Counted from the stretch's first letter, positions 1-11,480 are shown. The stretch: DNA of 64,000 nucleotides from Acanthosoma haemorrhoidale (GCA_930367205.1 OV884009.1:79319189-79383188); one strand, 5' to 3'. Program-made: numbers and translations. The notes: generated from the sequence alone by a model not told the origin.

Positions 1-890
1 AAATTAGTATTATGTCCAGTTTTTCGCCATTTGTGCCCACTGTACGATGGACCACGATCCCCAAATAGGGAAAATTTCCCCTTCAGTCGACTTTAAGGAC
101 TGATCTACAAATGGTGGGATTTCTGTCAAATCTGTGATCATCCTGTTACTAGTACAGGGGACAGTAGAGATTACATGTTTAAAATATTAACACTACGATT
201 ATTTTAACAAAGTAAGAAAATCGCCATTGCTCGACCGGGCCTGTTCGTAGTTATTCGTATGCGTTGGCAGGAACAATACTCTCATAGGCGAATTGTGATA
301 ACCAGTCCAACTTAAGAGTACATCTTGTATAGTAGGCTGCACAGAAGTTCATGACTAAATGTGAACTAACGCAATAATAATTCAATTATTATTATTTGTC
401 TCGAATAATATTCGCAGAATCGCAACTAAACAGTTGGACCTTTAGGATATACTCTTTCATGTATTCAAGGTTTAAATTTTTCGCTAAGCGTTAACGTGAC
501 AACTTAGTTAACTGCAAAGGTACAAACGGCCGTTGCAAATGATTTCTCAAAAACCACAAATATTAATGCGACACCAGGTTTGACCACATTACGAAATGGG
601 CAACAAAATTATATGCTATATAACTAGCTCTGATTTATCTAATATTGTTCTAGTCATTTTACATAAGCTGTAAATTCGTGAGATAGAAGAGGTTAGCATG
701 GATCGTGGTGTATGACTTATGCAACTATCAATATGATAAGAAGAATATAAGTTATCAAAATAATTGCAATGGTTTCCATTGGGAAAAATAGGTTTTTTTA
801 ATGTAAATTATGAACTAGATTATAGAATAAGCAATATATACATGATGTTTAAAGAAAGCAAATTGGCATGTATATATAAATATTTTTAAA
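1..890. other. AT-rich intergenic DNA, no gene seen
   Basis: No open frame with coding character, splice-bounded exon or recognisable repeat was found. The sequence is AT-rich with short direct and inverted AT words only. Confidence 0.5.
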
Positions 891-1767
891 TCTTTATTTG
901 AAGAAAATTACAATCTGCCGTAGAAAGGCAATAGATTATTGTGGTGAAAGATCGCATTCATATCTTACTTACAAATTTACATTCATTTAGGACATAAGGG
1001 GAGAAAACTGAACAGTGAGAGAACTCCCAGAGACTAAATATTTACAAAAGATCACGGGGTCACTCCTCTTAAATCTCCGAGGGGATTGTACGAATAGGTG
1101 ATACTCGAAAGTAATCTTACTAGAGGATTTGGATGGTCAGATAACTTCTGATGGAAGTTTTAGAATTTTGAGGAAATGTGATCTTGAGTAGGGGGAATTT
1201 TAAGGTCATTGTGGAGCATTTTATTCGTCACATAAAAAAGTGCATTAACTGATGATTTTAAGACTTTTGATTGAAAGGATTGGATGCACTTAATGTTTTA
1301 AGCTTTGCTGATCTGGATTTGAACTGTGGGTAGTTCAAGTGCTTAAGTCCAGACTGGTTTTAGTATAACATTATAATATAAATATATGTATTATATGAGT
1401 ATTTTGTTTTCTAGTCTGAGGTGGGATTCCTTGTTGAACAGGCAATGTAGTTACCTAAATCTTGTGTTGAGTTCCTAACTTTTAAGGCTTGTATGAGTGC
1501 TCAAGGTTAATCATCTGTCAAGATGTAAGGTGTGGCACTGTGTCTGATGTGGGAAGAAGAATATCGTTGAAGAGGACTGGTGGCAGGAATAGTATCATAG
1601 GGTAAAAGTACATAATGTTCGTACGTTTTCCTTCGTTGATTTTTATCATCCATCGGCTGCACAAATGCCAATTTTGGTGTGATGAATTTGCTGGTTATGG
1701 GATGTTTTGTCGGGGTCATTATGGGATGAAAGGACAGCTGTGTAATCAGCAAAGCTGCCAAAGGCAT
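891..1767 (-). mobile_element. Old, diverged copy of the jockey-like LINE (family 1)
   Basis: Read on the minus strand this is the 3' part of a non-LTR retrotransposon related to the younger copies at 6050, 28192 and 33047. Shared words include the 3' tail (TTTATT...ACAATCTGCC at 891-930), the C-terminal ORF block (reverse complement of GGACTTTTGATTGAAAGGATTGGATG near 1260-1288) and, near 1640-1767, a decayed version of the stretch around the RT active site. There the residues corresponding to FADDTAVLSSHP appear as ALLITQLSFHP, so the catalytic box is lost, and the frame is broken between blocks. It is clearly older than the other copies. The family assignment is inferred by comparison inside the window. 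Confidence 0.65.
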
Positions 1768-3901
1768 GTATAGCTAGCGAGTCTATTTCATCCTAAACAT
1801 TGATAATTATTATAAAAATCAACAATGGTCAAAAGCACATAATTCCTATCATTAAAAATAAAGAAAAAGAAAAAGAAATTGAATATCCAACATATTAACA
1901 AAAAAAAGAATTATATATTTTGTTCATTTCCTTTGAATAGTGTTTTTTTCATTCTTCTAATTTCTCAATCTGCTATAAGGAATGTGGGGGGGGGGAGGAG
2001 GGCGAAACCGGAATAGGTTCTAATGCATGATAAAAAATATCGGACATAAATTTTGGGATGAGTATTCGTCACGATTAAGTTAATGACAAACCTACTTTGT
2101 CTTACTGCCCCCGCGAGCGCGTGATTTCCTTAGTTCATATAATAATGAGGGATGATTTCACTGCCATCAAACAATCCATTTCGGCGTTATGTTTACAGCA
2201 TACACCAACGAAGTCTCAAGAACTGGACTAATCACACTTCTGGAGCACCACCGATTTATAGAGCATTATACATGGACCATAGGCTGAAGCCGGTCCTTCA
2301 TTTTCAATGGAAAATTAGAGGTATAGAAACAGGAGGAACAGAAAACAGCTGAAAAAAAATTGAGGATTTTATAAACCATTAAACTCAAGTCAGTTGGAAA
2401 TAATTGACATGTAATAGAAATGCCTTTTAAAATTCTTGTTATCATTGCTAACTTTGAGTGATCTGCATAAGGCGTAAGAAAACAAAGAAAAGGAGATTCT
2501 GTTTGAATAGCATTATCCCATAATTGTTGTAGGGAGAGGCGTGAAGATCACGGGAGATGCTAATAAAAGAGAGGGGAGACACTTGGAAATAGATTGTCAC
2601 GAAAGGATTCAGAAAGCGATGACACTTTTTACACGTCAAAAGTCATAAAGAGGGCAGGGAGAAAAAAAAAAAGTAAGGGGCTTGAAGTCATTGTGTGACT
2701 GAATAGGTCGGGAAAAAAAGAAGAGCTTGCTTTTGAGAATCGGCTCCTGACCACAAAGACTCCATCGGGCTCATCTGCTCAGCCTGCACAGTCAATGCAC
2801 CGAGGCCAAACTACTTTCCACTGCTGCAACTCAACTCGAACCGCACTCACTTCACGGTGCTCTAACCTCCTTAATGAGTTCTTGTGCCTCCTGCACCTTA
2901 TCACGTATTATTTTTCGAATTGAATAAAATTGAAGGATTCGAATGGGTGTTTTGTAGGAATTAGCTTTACCTTAATGAAAAAAAATATGTTAGGTTTCTT
3001 ATCACATCTATAGATGGACGACGTTTCGATATAACATGTATGTTTACATCCTTATGTGAGATGATAACTTTGTGGATGCTATAACTTCACCTTGGAGACT
3101 GGTAGCGTCCACGATACTGTACATCCCCGAAAAATCTTACATAAAAACTTAAAGCAGACATACATGCATGTCAAATCACATTCTATTAATAAGTATGATG
3201 AAAATAGCCAAATTCAACAATATTTCCAAATATAAAGGTTTGGGAGCTATAATATAAATCAAGTATTTAATATCGTTCGTGTGGATTTCAGGTAATATAT
3301 TAGCCATTCATGTTTCTTTTAACCGTTAAAAAAGCAATTTTCTGTGATCGAAATGGTTTAACATAGCTAGTTGATCCAAGGATTGCAACCAGCCTGAAAC
3401 CTAGTAAATACGCAATTTATATTATTGATTCTCTAAAGTTCATTTTTTAGACTATCTTTGAAATTTTTACGTTATCGTCTTTATTAATCTGTTCTTAGTA
3501 AGAAAATTCAAGGGAAAAAACAGATATATTTAATAGTTTTTGAATTGGAACTTGAAAAATCTTTTAAGTTAGAAAAACAGGTTTTCATCTCGATCGTTTT
3601 TCCATAATTCTCATAACTTTAGCTTAACCTAAAACTGTACAGTATATTTCCAGGTGTTGTGGGAATAAATCATTGGAATTTTAAACCAATTGAATATTTT
3701 TGACTATCGCTATTGTATGATATATTAATATAAATGCATATAGACAGACATGTTGATGAACATGCGATAGTTGATGTCCATGTACCAAATTAAAGTATAG
3801 CCTCTACCCTACAAAAAATAATTTTGATATAATCGCATATCGTTGGATCTGCTGATACGGAAGCTTTCTACGATGTAAACGTTTCTGAAAAACCTGTGCT
3901 T
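1768..3901. other. Intergenic, no gene seen; one hammerhead-like motif
   Basis: No convincing coding exon. It holds a run of eight to nine G at about 1985, a moderately GC-rich patch at 2700-2900 without a usable frame, and on the minus strand at 3012-3060 one of the recurring GAAACGT motifs described separately. Confidence 0.4.
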
Positions 3902-4252
3902 TTAGATCGCTCCTTGAAACAACTGCGCTAGTTGCAAGGTGGGCGTATCGGAAGAGATAGTTCCGAGAAGGTGACAATAGCTGACTCCCCCAAGCCGGGA
4001 GACCACAGGACCGTTTTCAATCAGAGCAAAGAATGGGTCATTGGAAGACCAGCGGCTCCCGACCGCGGCTACAACTGACCACCACATACGGGATTGCCAA
4101 TGCTTCGCCGGAATGTCGTTCGCCTGCTTACCTTTCGAATCCAAGCTGTCGATCTGTTCCAGTGATTCAGGGTGGATAAAGGCTTCCTGTTGCCACTTCT
4201 CCATCGTATCTAGTAGCAGTTGCCACTTGAATACGTTCAATATACATTGCAT
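3902..4252 (-). CDS. Unassigned 116-codon ORF in a GC-richer island
   Basis: An ATG-started frame of 116 codons lies in a 350-bp island whose base composition is visibly richer in GC than its AT-rich surroundings, which is why I report it. The product is not recognised with confidence. It has no signal peptide or membrane segment; it contains a Trp-rich stretch MWWSVVAAVGSRW followed by FALIENGPVV. That stretch is faintly reminiscent of the WW-x-S-V block in the C-terminal regulatory domain of SREBP transcription factors, but this is a memory-level resemblance only. A shorter frame overlaps on the plus strand (4041-4271). It could be a retrocopy fragment, an exon, or chance. No TATA box, splice signals or poly(A) signal were tied to it. 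Confidence 0.25.
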   Translation of the reverse strand: MQCILNVFKWQLLLDTMEKWQQEAFIHPESLEQIDSLDSKGKQANDIPAKHWQSRMWWSVVAAVGSRWSSNDPFFALIENGPVVSRLGGVSYCHLLGTISSDTPTLQLAQLFQGAI

Positions 4253-4271
4253 TGAGTGTAATGGAATTTAA

Positions 4272-5399
4272 ACTGACAGTTCATTGTTCGCGGCGAATTT
4301 AGATTCGTTATTAGTATTACTATATTCAGGAAGTATTCGTTATGCTGTGGGCTCAGGCATTGAATTTATTTATGGACAGGTTCCGAAGCAACATGTGTAT
4401 CTATCTACTTTGGTTCCTTTATGAAATGGACTGTAAGGAGATTATGAGCCATGAAAGATGGAGTAGAAAGGAGTCTGAAACCTCTCAAATCGTATCTCCA
4501 GTACATTTCATCGACCTGATGCAGATAGGATGCTGAATATTGATAATCCTAAACCGATATCTCCAAACATTTATCCACTCAAATTTAAATTCACGGCTAA
4601 ATATGGACCCACTGTTTGCTGTTGGGACTTCATCAACATCACTAGTTGTCCTAGAATACGGTCACATTATATGTAATTGGAATTAGTATTTGGTTATGTA
4701 GAGCAAGGATGGAAGTACTTGAATGGCGGTGCGGTCAGGGTGGAACGGTAGCCGTGGATGCACGCGCCGATGCCGGCCGAGTATGTTGCAATTAAGTCTG
4801 CATTCTTAGAATCCTGGCACACCCTGCTCAGCGTACAGACTAACCGCTTTACCCATACCAAATAGTTGCGGAGCCCGAAGATTTTCAAGGGAAAAAGTAT
4901 GTAACACGGGGGGAGGGGGGGGGGTCACCGTGAGCTCTATTCTCATTCAGGTCTTTTGTCTGTCTGTTTCATCTTACAATAGGGGTCGTTGAAATTATTG
5001 AAGTCTATTTAAATTTAATTGATTAAGGGATCAGGTAGTTTAAAGGTATAGTATAGAACAAATCGAAATATAATCAGCATATTTCGATATATTTTTTGAT
5101 TTCTTATGTAACATAAAATACATGTTACCATTATATTTAGTCGGGTATCAAAATAAACATCACAAACCCCTGATTAATAGCATGTAACATAAGTTGGGAG
5201 TTTAGTAGATTTCGTCTGTTTGTAATTTCTGCGGTTAAGAAAATCCATGGCACAACACATGATGCAGAGATAATTGCTACCGTAGCTGCTAGACAGCGCT
5301 GAGGTGCTTGTGTGGTTACAACTGGGCTGTACTTCTCAACCTTAAATTCGGTTTTCTTGGCCAGATTCACTACTTCATATTGAATAATAAAAGGGGCAC
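4272..5399. other. Intergenic; possible tRNA-like repeat at 4700-4890
   Basis: No gene. On the minus strand, 4780-4890 contains GGTAAAGCGGTTAGTCTG followed 20 bases later by a weak box-B-like GTGCCAGGATTC, which could be a decayed SINE head. A G-run of more than ten bases sits at about 4909-4923. The minus-strand frame at 5137-5427 has no coding features. Confidence 0.3.
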
Positions 5400-5530
5400 T
5401 TATATATAGCTCCTCATTTATACTCACGAGGCTGAACTAGCCCCGACCTGACCCAACCCCCGAGGAAAATACTTGGGGGAACCGGGGATCAACTTGCTAA
5501 CCCCTAGGCTACGGGGTGATAGTCTTTTGT
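5400..5530 (-). repeat. tRNA-derived SINE copy (S1)
   Basis: On the minus strand this begins with a box-A-like CCTAGGGGTTAGCAAG and continues to a body ending GCCTCGTGAGTATAAATGAG. The same body word (CCTCGTGAGGATAAATGAGC-like) recurs at 11435-11460 (plus) and about 50185-50205 (minus), so this is an interspersed family. The central part can fold on itself (CCCCC...GGGGG at about 5455-5480). Box B is not well preserved here. Confidence 0.55.
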
Positions 5531-6049
5531 CAGTCTGTCCTACAATTGTCATTTCAGAAATAATTAAAGGTTATTTTTAAACTTGAATGATTGATCGACC
5601 TGAAAGTTTAAAGGTATAGTCTATTTCAGTTTTTCAGCCGTAATGAAAGCCATAATTGTGCGTTGCATCGACTTGTATTACCGTGATATGGTAATGTTTC
5701 AGGCTTGTTTAAACGTGAAACATTTTAAATCCACGGAAAAATTGAAACTAAACAATTTTAGACAGTGGTAGATTTTTTTATTTGTGGTTCTTGTTTGGTG
5801 ATTATTGGAGTAGTTGGGCCAGTAACAACCGCAAATACGGCATAGTTTTTGAGAAGTCAGTGAACCATGAACGAACTGTTATTCGAGGCCTCCTGCTGCC
5901 CGCTCCGTATCCTCAATTATAGTCCGTAAGTAGTGGCAAGTATCCCTCACCTCTCTCCGCTAATCTGCTCATGTCCGATCTTTTCCAACGGCATACTCTC
6001 TCAAATCTCTGGATACAAATGTTATAGAACCATAAAATTTTTATTTTTT
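5531..6049. other. Intergenic, no gene seen
   Basis: AT-rich DNA between a SINE and a LINE copy. No exon or RNA gene was recognised. Confidence 0.45.
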
Positions 6050-7391
6050 CATTTTTTAAGTTTATTATGATAAAATTACAATATGCCTGATTGGGCTATA
6101 AGTAATTGTGCTATATGACCTCGTTCATACCAATTTACAATTTTCATTCACTCGCTCATTCATACTATATATACAAACAGCCCAGAGGCCCCCCAAGTCC
6201 ACATGGTTGTCACTTACCTCGCGTGCGAAGGAGGAAGCGGAGTCTTGGGAAGTCCCCCACGCTCCTACGTCAGCCGTGTCACTGGATAAGAGCCAGCGGA
6301 GGCTGACCAAGAACGCGAGAGCCACAGACGCTCAGGACTTGATTAGAGAAACTTGCCATTGCCAGGACTCCCACTATCACTTATATAGAAGGTCACGAGG
6401 TAACTGCCGTTTTAGTCTCCGAGGAGGATTATAGGGATGAGTGGTGCAGTGCAATGACTGTGCTAGGGAATCAGGGTGGTTGGATAGGTTACTATAAAAT
6501 TTTAGAAACTTGGAAAGGATGAGTTCAGGAATGTATGGTATATTCAGATCATTGTGAAGGGTTTTGTTGCTGACGTAATAAGGGGCATTTACTATTGTTC
6601 TCAGGACTTTTGATTGAAAGGATTGGATGCGCTTGATGTTTGAATTTTTTGCTGTCCCCCATAGCTCTAATCCATATGTCCAGATTGGCTGAAGTATAAC
6701 TTTGTAAATAAGTAGTTTATTTTCTATTGAGAGATGGGATGTCCTTCGAAGTAGTCTGTACAGTTGTCTAAAGCGTCTGTTTAGTTCTTGCCTTTTTAGC
6801 CTCGTGTGTGGGTTCCATGTCAGTCTTTTATCGAGATGGAAGCCTAAATACCGTACTGTCGCAGACACAGGGAGAGGAATTGAATTTAAAAAGACTGGCG
6901 GACAGGACTTGCGGCAGAGGGTAAAGGTTAAGTGGGAACATTTTCCTTCATTGACTTTGATACGCCATTGGTTGCACCAATACTCGATCTCATCAAGGTG
7001 TTTTTGAAGGTTTTGGGAGGCTATATAAGGGTCTGGGTGGGTTGACAGGACTGCAGTGTCATCTGCAAATGTTGCCAAAAAGGTATTGGTGGTAGAGGGG
7101 ACATTAGCTGTGTATAGATTATAAAGGATGGGACGGGACCCAGGACGCTGCCCTGTGGAACTCCTGCTTTAATGGGATAGTAGTTAGAATATTCTAAACC
7201 ACAGCGGACTTGGAAGAAGCGGTTTGAAAGGTAGGACTGTAGGATTAGGAATAGGGTCTGCGGTAAATATCCTTTGAGCTTGTGAAGCAAACCTGCGTGC
7301 CAGACCCTGTCAAAAGCTTGAGCTATGTCCAGAAAGGCAGCAGTGCAATATTGTTTAGTTTCAAGGGCTGAGGATATGTGATCAACAACGC
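6050..7391 (-). mobile_element. 5'-truncated jockey-like LINE (family 1, copy A)
   Basis: Reading leftward, the element starts abruptly at about 7391, inside the RT domain, and runs through the RT C-terminus and a 3' UTR of about 330 bp to the conserved tail at about 6050. The copy at 33047-34894 continues past the break point, so copy A is 5'-truncated, as is usual for LINE insertions. The reading frame is split. One part (7021-7290) covers the AGVPQGSVLGP motif B, and another (6377-7078) carries the FADD box. They are shifted relative to each other by a small insertion near 7130, where extra bases interrupt the run before GGACCC. No target-site duplication was recognised. Confidence 0.8.
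6377..7290 (-). pseudogene. RT C-terminal fragment of LINE copy A, frameshifted
   Basis: Reverse transcriptase remnant of the jockey-like family. The upstream frame (7021-7290) encodes palm motif B, including AGVPQGSVLGP. After a frame change near 7130 the second frame (6377-7078, about 233 codons) carries motif C as ATFADDTAVL, the YLGFHLDKRLTW block and the thumb-like region ending at PRDLL. The FADD catalytic residues are intact, but motif A and everything upstream are lost, so no active enzyme could be made. Protein-level similarity to the copies at 28192 and 33047 is high. Confidence 0.8.
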
Positions 7392-7454
7392 TTTATGCAT
7401 TGCCGACCATTATTGAGATAAAGCGGCTGGAACGATAACTATAGTACGCTCAAA

Positions 7455-7500
7455 CTTACGTTTCGACATAATATGCACGTCTGCATCAGGTCCTAGTGAG
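7455..7500 (-). other. Hammerhead-like motif (CTGATGC, spacer, GAAACGT)
   Basis: The minus strand reads CTGATGC (7483-7489), a spacer containing GAC...GTC complementarity, then GAAACGT ending near 7459. The order matches the conserved core of a hammerhead ribozyme (CUGAUGA, stem II, GAAA). It shares TAGGACYTGATGCAGAYGT with the locus at 49949. Catalytic competence is not shown. Confidence 0.35.
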
Positions 7501-7879
7501 ATGGTAGAGGAAGTTGACTGACTGTTTTTTTTATAATTTTGGGGGACTGGTTTAGTTCAACCTGAGGCAGGGTTGTCATATCAGGTCATGGAAAGTCCTG
7601 GTGTAATCTTTAACTTGCTTAGTACGTTTTGGGACCCTCCAAATGAAGTAGTTCCCAAAGAGATGTAAACGACAACCCGTTGATGTTTACAAAAAGAAAG
7701 AAACTATGTCTGGCCGGTTCTAAAAGAGATATTTTGGCATCGGGTTCTAAACAAGTTAAAGTAAGACAAGTTAAAAGCAGAGAATTTACGAAACGAAGTC
7801 TTTGAAGGGCTTGCCAGAAAGAGTTAGTATAAATTCGGAGGGATCAAGGCTAACGTTTTAACATTAGGAGTATATATGG

Positions 7880-8708
7880 TACAACCTCGATTATCCGTGT
7901 ACTCGACCAACGGGTTTTTCTTTGGACGAATTGAAGTTTTATTATGAAATATGCTCGCGCACATTAAAGCGAAAACAGTCTTATAAGTAAGGCTGTTCTT
8001 TTACTGTACTATACGCTATATCACCCAGCTGAATTCATTTTAAAAACAAACGGCGTACAAATTTTCGACTGCTATCTACCACCTTCGTCAATTCAGCCCA
8101 ATGAATCAATGTGTGATAGCCAGTTTAAAAAGAAGGCACAGAAAACTATTTTTTCGTTTGTTTCTTGAAAAAAACTGACCGAAATCCATGAAGGGTTCCT
8201 TGAAAATGTGGACGATGAACTATGCCATTTTAGCGCTTTGTGAAGCAGCAAAAGATTCATGAACACTGCAACTTGCATGGGGAAAAGTCGATGAGAAATT
8301 TGGAGAGCAAAATCCACAACCTGATGATGAACAAAACAACATTCAAACTGGTCTTGAGATAGCAGATACAATTTCTCGTTTCAATAAACTAGACAAAGAC
8401 AATATGGCGCAGTGGATGGAAAGTGACAAAAATGATAAAGGGTAGAAACAATTCACTGATCACGAAATAGTTACGAAGAGAACCTAGCATATTTTAATTA
8501 AGTTGCGTATCTATTTATTTTATTCTATATGTTTGTACATACCTAATTTATTTATAAAAATAAATAAATGTGGGTTGAAAATTGGCGTTTTTTTGTTTAT
8601 TTAAATCAAGGTATACCCTCACTTTTTACGAAAGTTTTTCGATTATCCGTGTCATTTTATTGTCCGGGAATACTCTCCCGGTCATTAGCCCGGATAATCG
8701 AGACTGTA
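7880..8708 (+). mobile_element. Internally deleted pogo/Tigger-like DNA transposon
   Basis: Ends are inverted repeats: TACAACCTCGATTATCC at 7880 and the complement of TACAGTCTCGATTATCC at 8692-8708, typical of Tigger-type ends and consistent with TA-flanked insertion. A second GATTATCCGTG occurs subterminally at 8641. The interior, about 8040-8490, holds the decayed C-terminal third of a pogo/CENP-B-like transposase in the plus orientation, with several stops. The N-terminal DNA-binding region and the first catalytic residues are absent. At about 830 bp it is far shorter than an autonomous element. Confidence 0.7.
8060..8490 (+). pseudogene. Transposase remnant, Tigger/pogo C-terminus
   Basis: Conceptual translation with frame changes gives QFSPMNQ-VIASLKRRHRK, the block that follows the second catalytic Asp in pogo/Tigger transposases (family form: S..QPMDQGVI..LK..YR). 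It is followed by LCEAAKDS-TLQLAWGKV and near the end WMESDKND-G then FTDHEIV, matching the acidic tail of the family. Several in-frame stops and at least one frameshift are visible, so it is not functional. The family call rests on motif order plus the terminal repeats. Confidence 0.65.
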
Positions 8709-8904
8709 TTGTATTTCGAATGTTCTAGTCTCAAATCAATTCAAAACAATTTATTTTTCATTATTAAACAAAATAAGCAGTATCTTGTACACCTTTTTAT
8801 TTATGCTATCGATAACCTCAAGGCTTTTATTGCACAGATAGGATGTAAACAATCCTTTTGAAAAGGGATTTAATTCAGGACAGGACATACTTAGTCGTGA
8901 ACAA

Positions 8905-8965
8905 TGAATTCACTGCCGGGATTCGAATCCAGGACGTGTTTACCATAAAGCTAACGAAAATTCCA
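8905..8965 (-). repeat. tRNA-like SINE fragment with strong B box
   Basis: The minus strand has TTAGCTTTATGGTAAACACG (A-box region) followed by GGATTCGAATCC (8919-8930), a near-perfect RNA polymerase III B box. The spacing is too short for an anticodon arm, so this is a deleted tRNA-derived SINE head rather than a tRNA gene. Confidence 0.5.
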
Positions 8966-10387
8966 AAGTGGAGGGGCCTTCAAGGGAAGGGTGCACTCTC
9001 TGCTAGAAGTGATATTGTTAAAATAAATTATGTAAAAATGACATTGTGTACATCGATTAATTAATTTGAGAGACACTTTTTCATCCATTTTCATTTTTTT
9101 TTAATTTCCTATTGTTTCTACAAATTTTCAAATTCAGCGAAAATTAAATACATGAAACTTTAAAAATTAAAATGGAAGCAACATCATCTTTTTGAAGTGG
9201 ATATATATGTATATATATATATTAGTGTATTTTGAGTTCTTACATACCAATAAATGATGTACAGAGTGTATCTATTAATTTTTGTATTATTTTATCTGTT
9301 TGTAATTAACAAGCATGTGTTTTTTGTATATTATATATTATTATTTATTTCCTCTTATAGTGCTTGTGATGGTAAATAAATAGGGAAATATTTGAATGAA
9401 TGATGAAATAAGACCAAATTTAAAAGGATTCCCATGACAAAGTTATGTTTCAGTGTTATATCGAAGATGAGCTAAGAATTAAAATCTATTAACTAGTACC
9501 CAATCTAGCCGACAATTGTTTCTTGATGACCCATTACTTCCTTTGATCATAATAATGATCATTATTATTTTTACAACGTATATATATGAGTGGCACTTGC
9601 GAGCCAGATTAATCCAGCGAGCGCATATAAATTCAGTCTCTTCCCTTCCCATAAATTCATCTTGAATCCTATCCCTTGTTTGTAGATTGATATTCTGAGT
9701 TGGCTTGCAAACGGCACCTTATTGACATACAGGTCCTATTCGCCTTGGCAGTCTGTATTCCTGTGACAGTCTGCAATAGTCGGACGCTTGGTCTTCTAAA
9801 TCAACCTATCTATGGATGTAATTATTAATTTATAATTATAAATAAAATATTGCGAAAATAAACATCTAAATGTGTTAACACTAGATGGGAGAAGTCCTGG
9901 GAAATCTCGAGAAATCAGAATAAGAGAAAAACTGGGAGCCTAGACCACAAACCGCTGAAGTCCGCGAAGCGGAGAAGTCAGCATGTGCAAAATCAGACAA
10001 TTCTTCCAGATCAAGAAACAAAAGAAAAATCATCTACAATCTTAACAAATGAAAAACGAGGGGTATCGATCAAGACTCAGCACATGCTAGAAAAACCTCT
10101 AAGCTCCAAATACAAACATCTAGAAACCAATCGAGTTTAATAAATAGTTTTATATTATAACATCATAATATATTAATTAAGGTTTTGTCTACATTTATTG
10201 GTTATGTACATTATATTCAGTATTTACCTATTTATTTACCTTGTGTACGAGTAAACACCTTTTGTCTGTTCACTATCACAAGAAACAAATCATACAATAT
10301 AATAGAACAACGTATAATAATTCTCGCTAACTACAAACCGCAAAAGCAATAATATTTTTTATTTTTTTTTGAATCAGTCAAACTTCT
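8966..10387. other. Intergenic AT-rich DNA, no gene seen
   Basis: Contains an (AT)n-like stretch at 9200-9225 and otherwise unstructured AT-rich sequence. A purine-rich patch at 9885-10140 has no usable frame. Confidence 0.45.
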
Positions 10388-10535
10388 TTATTATGATAAA
10401 ATTACAATCTGCCTTATTAGGCAATAAGTAATTTAGATAATTGCTCTCATTCATACCATATTTACAATTCATCATTCACACAATATTTACAGACACCCCA
10501 GAGGCCTCCCAAATCCACATGTTTGTCATGATTCG
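10388..10535 (-). repeat. LINE family 1 3'-UTR fragment fused to a chimeric unit
   Basis: The minus strand carries the last about 150 bp of the family 1 3' UTR (ACAATCTGCC tail, CAGAGGCCTCCCAAATCCACATG). The match to the LINE stops at about 10530 after TTGTCA, where unrelated sequence begins. The same junction occurs at 35760, so it predates the duplication. Confidence 0.7.
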
Positions 10536-11356
10536 ACGCTCACGTGATACCATGAAAGGCGTTGGTTGCTTAAGACAGCAGGACGGTGACCATGGAATGA
10601 TAAATTAGATAAAACAAAATTATAAAAGCACAGACTTAATAACATACCTAAAAAAACAACTACCGAAAATTATTTAAAATAGTGAATACTGAAATAATAA
10701 AGTTTTAATACAATAGTACAAAAACTTAAAAAATGAAAGGAAACCATGTCGACCAAATTCAAAATTCTTCATACAAAGATGTCATGGTCAACTTATTCTA
10801 TAATTATTTTTGCTATTATTCAGCTCCGTCCACATTTTATTAAGTATCAGTATAATTATTTAATATTTACATCAATTCTGTTTTACTCACTCATGTCTCT
10901 GTTTATTGAACCTCTTTGCAAAAAAAAATTATAAAAAGTCTATAAGATTATTGCTGTTTTACGTTGAAATCGTGTGTTTTGGTCAGATTCATAGCCAATT
11001 CATCCTGCAAACTCGATGAGAGGATTACAACACACAATTACTCATAATATCGTATATTGTTGTGACGAGTTGAAAAGAAGAGGCTATATTTTCAAAGGGG
11101 TCATCGTCTTTCGCCAGTCTACGGTCTGTGTCTACGATATTGACTACAAAAATGGTATAATCGAACTAATTATTGGATGTGTACTTAGCGACTACCTGAT
11201 TTACTGCGTGTTTGTTTTTGGTACGAAGTAATAACGGAAAGTACATGAAAAACAGAACGTGTGAACTAATAAGCCAGCTAAACTCTGTTGTTTTCTGACG
11301 ATTAAGTGAAAATCGGTTGGTCCAGTAACTGGTGGTTAGCATGACTTTTAGCTTCA
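10472..11356 (+). repeat. Chimeric unit, copy 1 (885 bp)
   Basis: This stretch is repeated at 35701-36586. I count roughly 22 substitutions and one single-base indel by eye, so identity is about 97-98%. The left end lies inside a LINE 3'-UTR fragment and the right end lies inside the tRNA-like head of a SINE, at the word CTTCA. In this copy the SINE continues intact; in the other it is cut and replaced by LINE sequence. Two short frames (10746-10934 and 11016-11231) stay open in both copies, but at this divergence that is weak evidence of coding. Orientation is arbitrary. Confidence 0.75.
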
Positions 11357-11480
11357 GAGACCAGGGTTTAAATCCTAGCACACCCTAAGGATTTTTTCTT
11401 TGTAGGATGCATCTGATCGGGGCTTGCTTAGCCTCGTGAGGATAAATGAGCAGCTACTTAATTAAAGAAGAGTCGAATCG
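11315..11480 (+). repeat. tRNA-derived SINE (S2), most complete copy
   Basis: Has an A box (CTGGTGGTTAGCATG at 11330-11344) and a B box (CAGGGTTTAAATCC at about 11362-11375) at tRNA-like spacing, then a body with GCCTCGTGAGGATAAATGAG shared with 5400 and 50185. This is the reference copy for the family. No clear poly(A) tail or target-site duplication was identified. Confidence 0.6.

Noticed and set aside
6106..6434. Plus-strand ORFs within the LINE 3' UTR
   Set aside because: They lie in the non-coding 3' UTR of a minus-strand LINE and differ between copies.
8905..8965. tRNA gene
   Set aside because: The B box is excellent but there is no room for an anticodon arm and no matching acceptor stem; better read as a SINE head.
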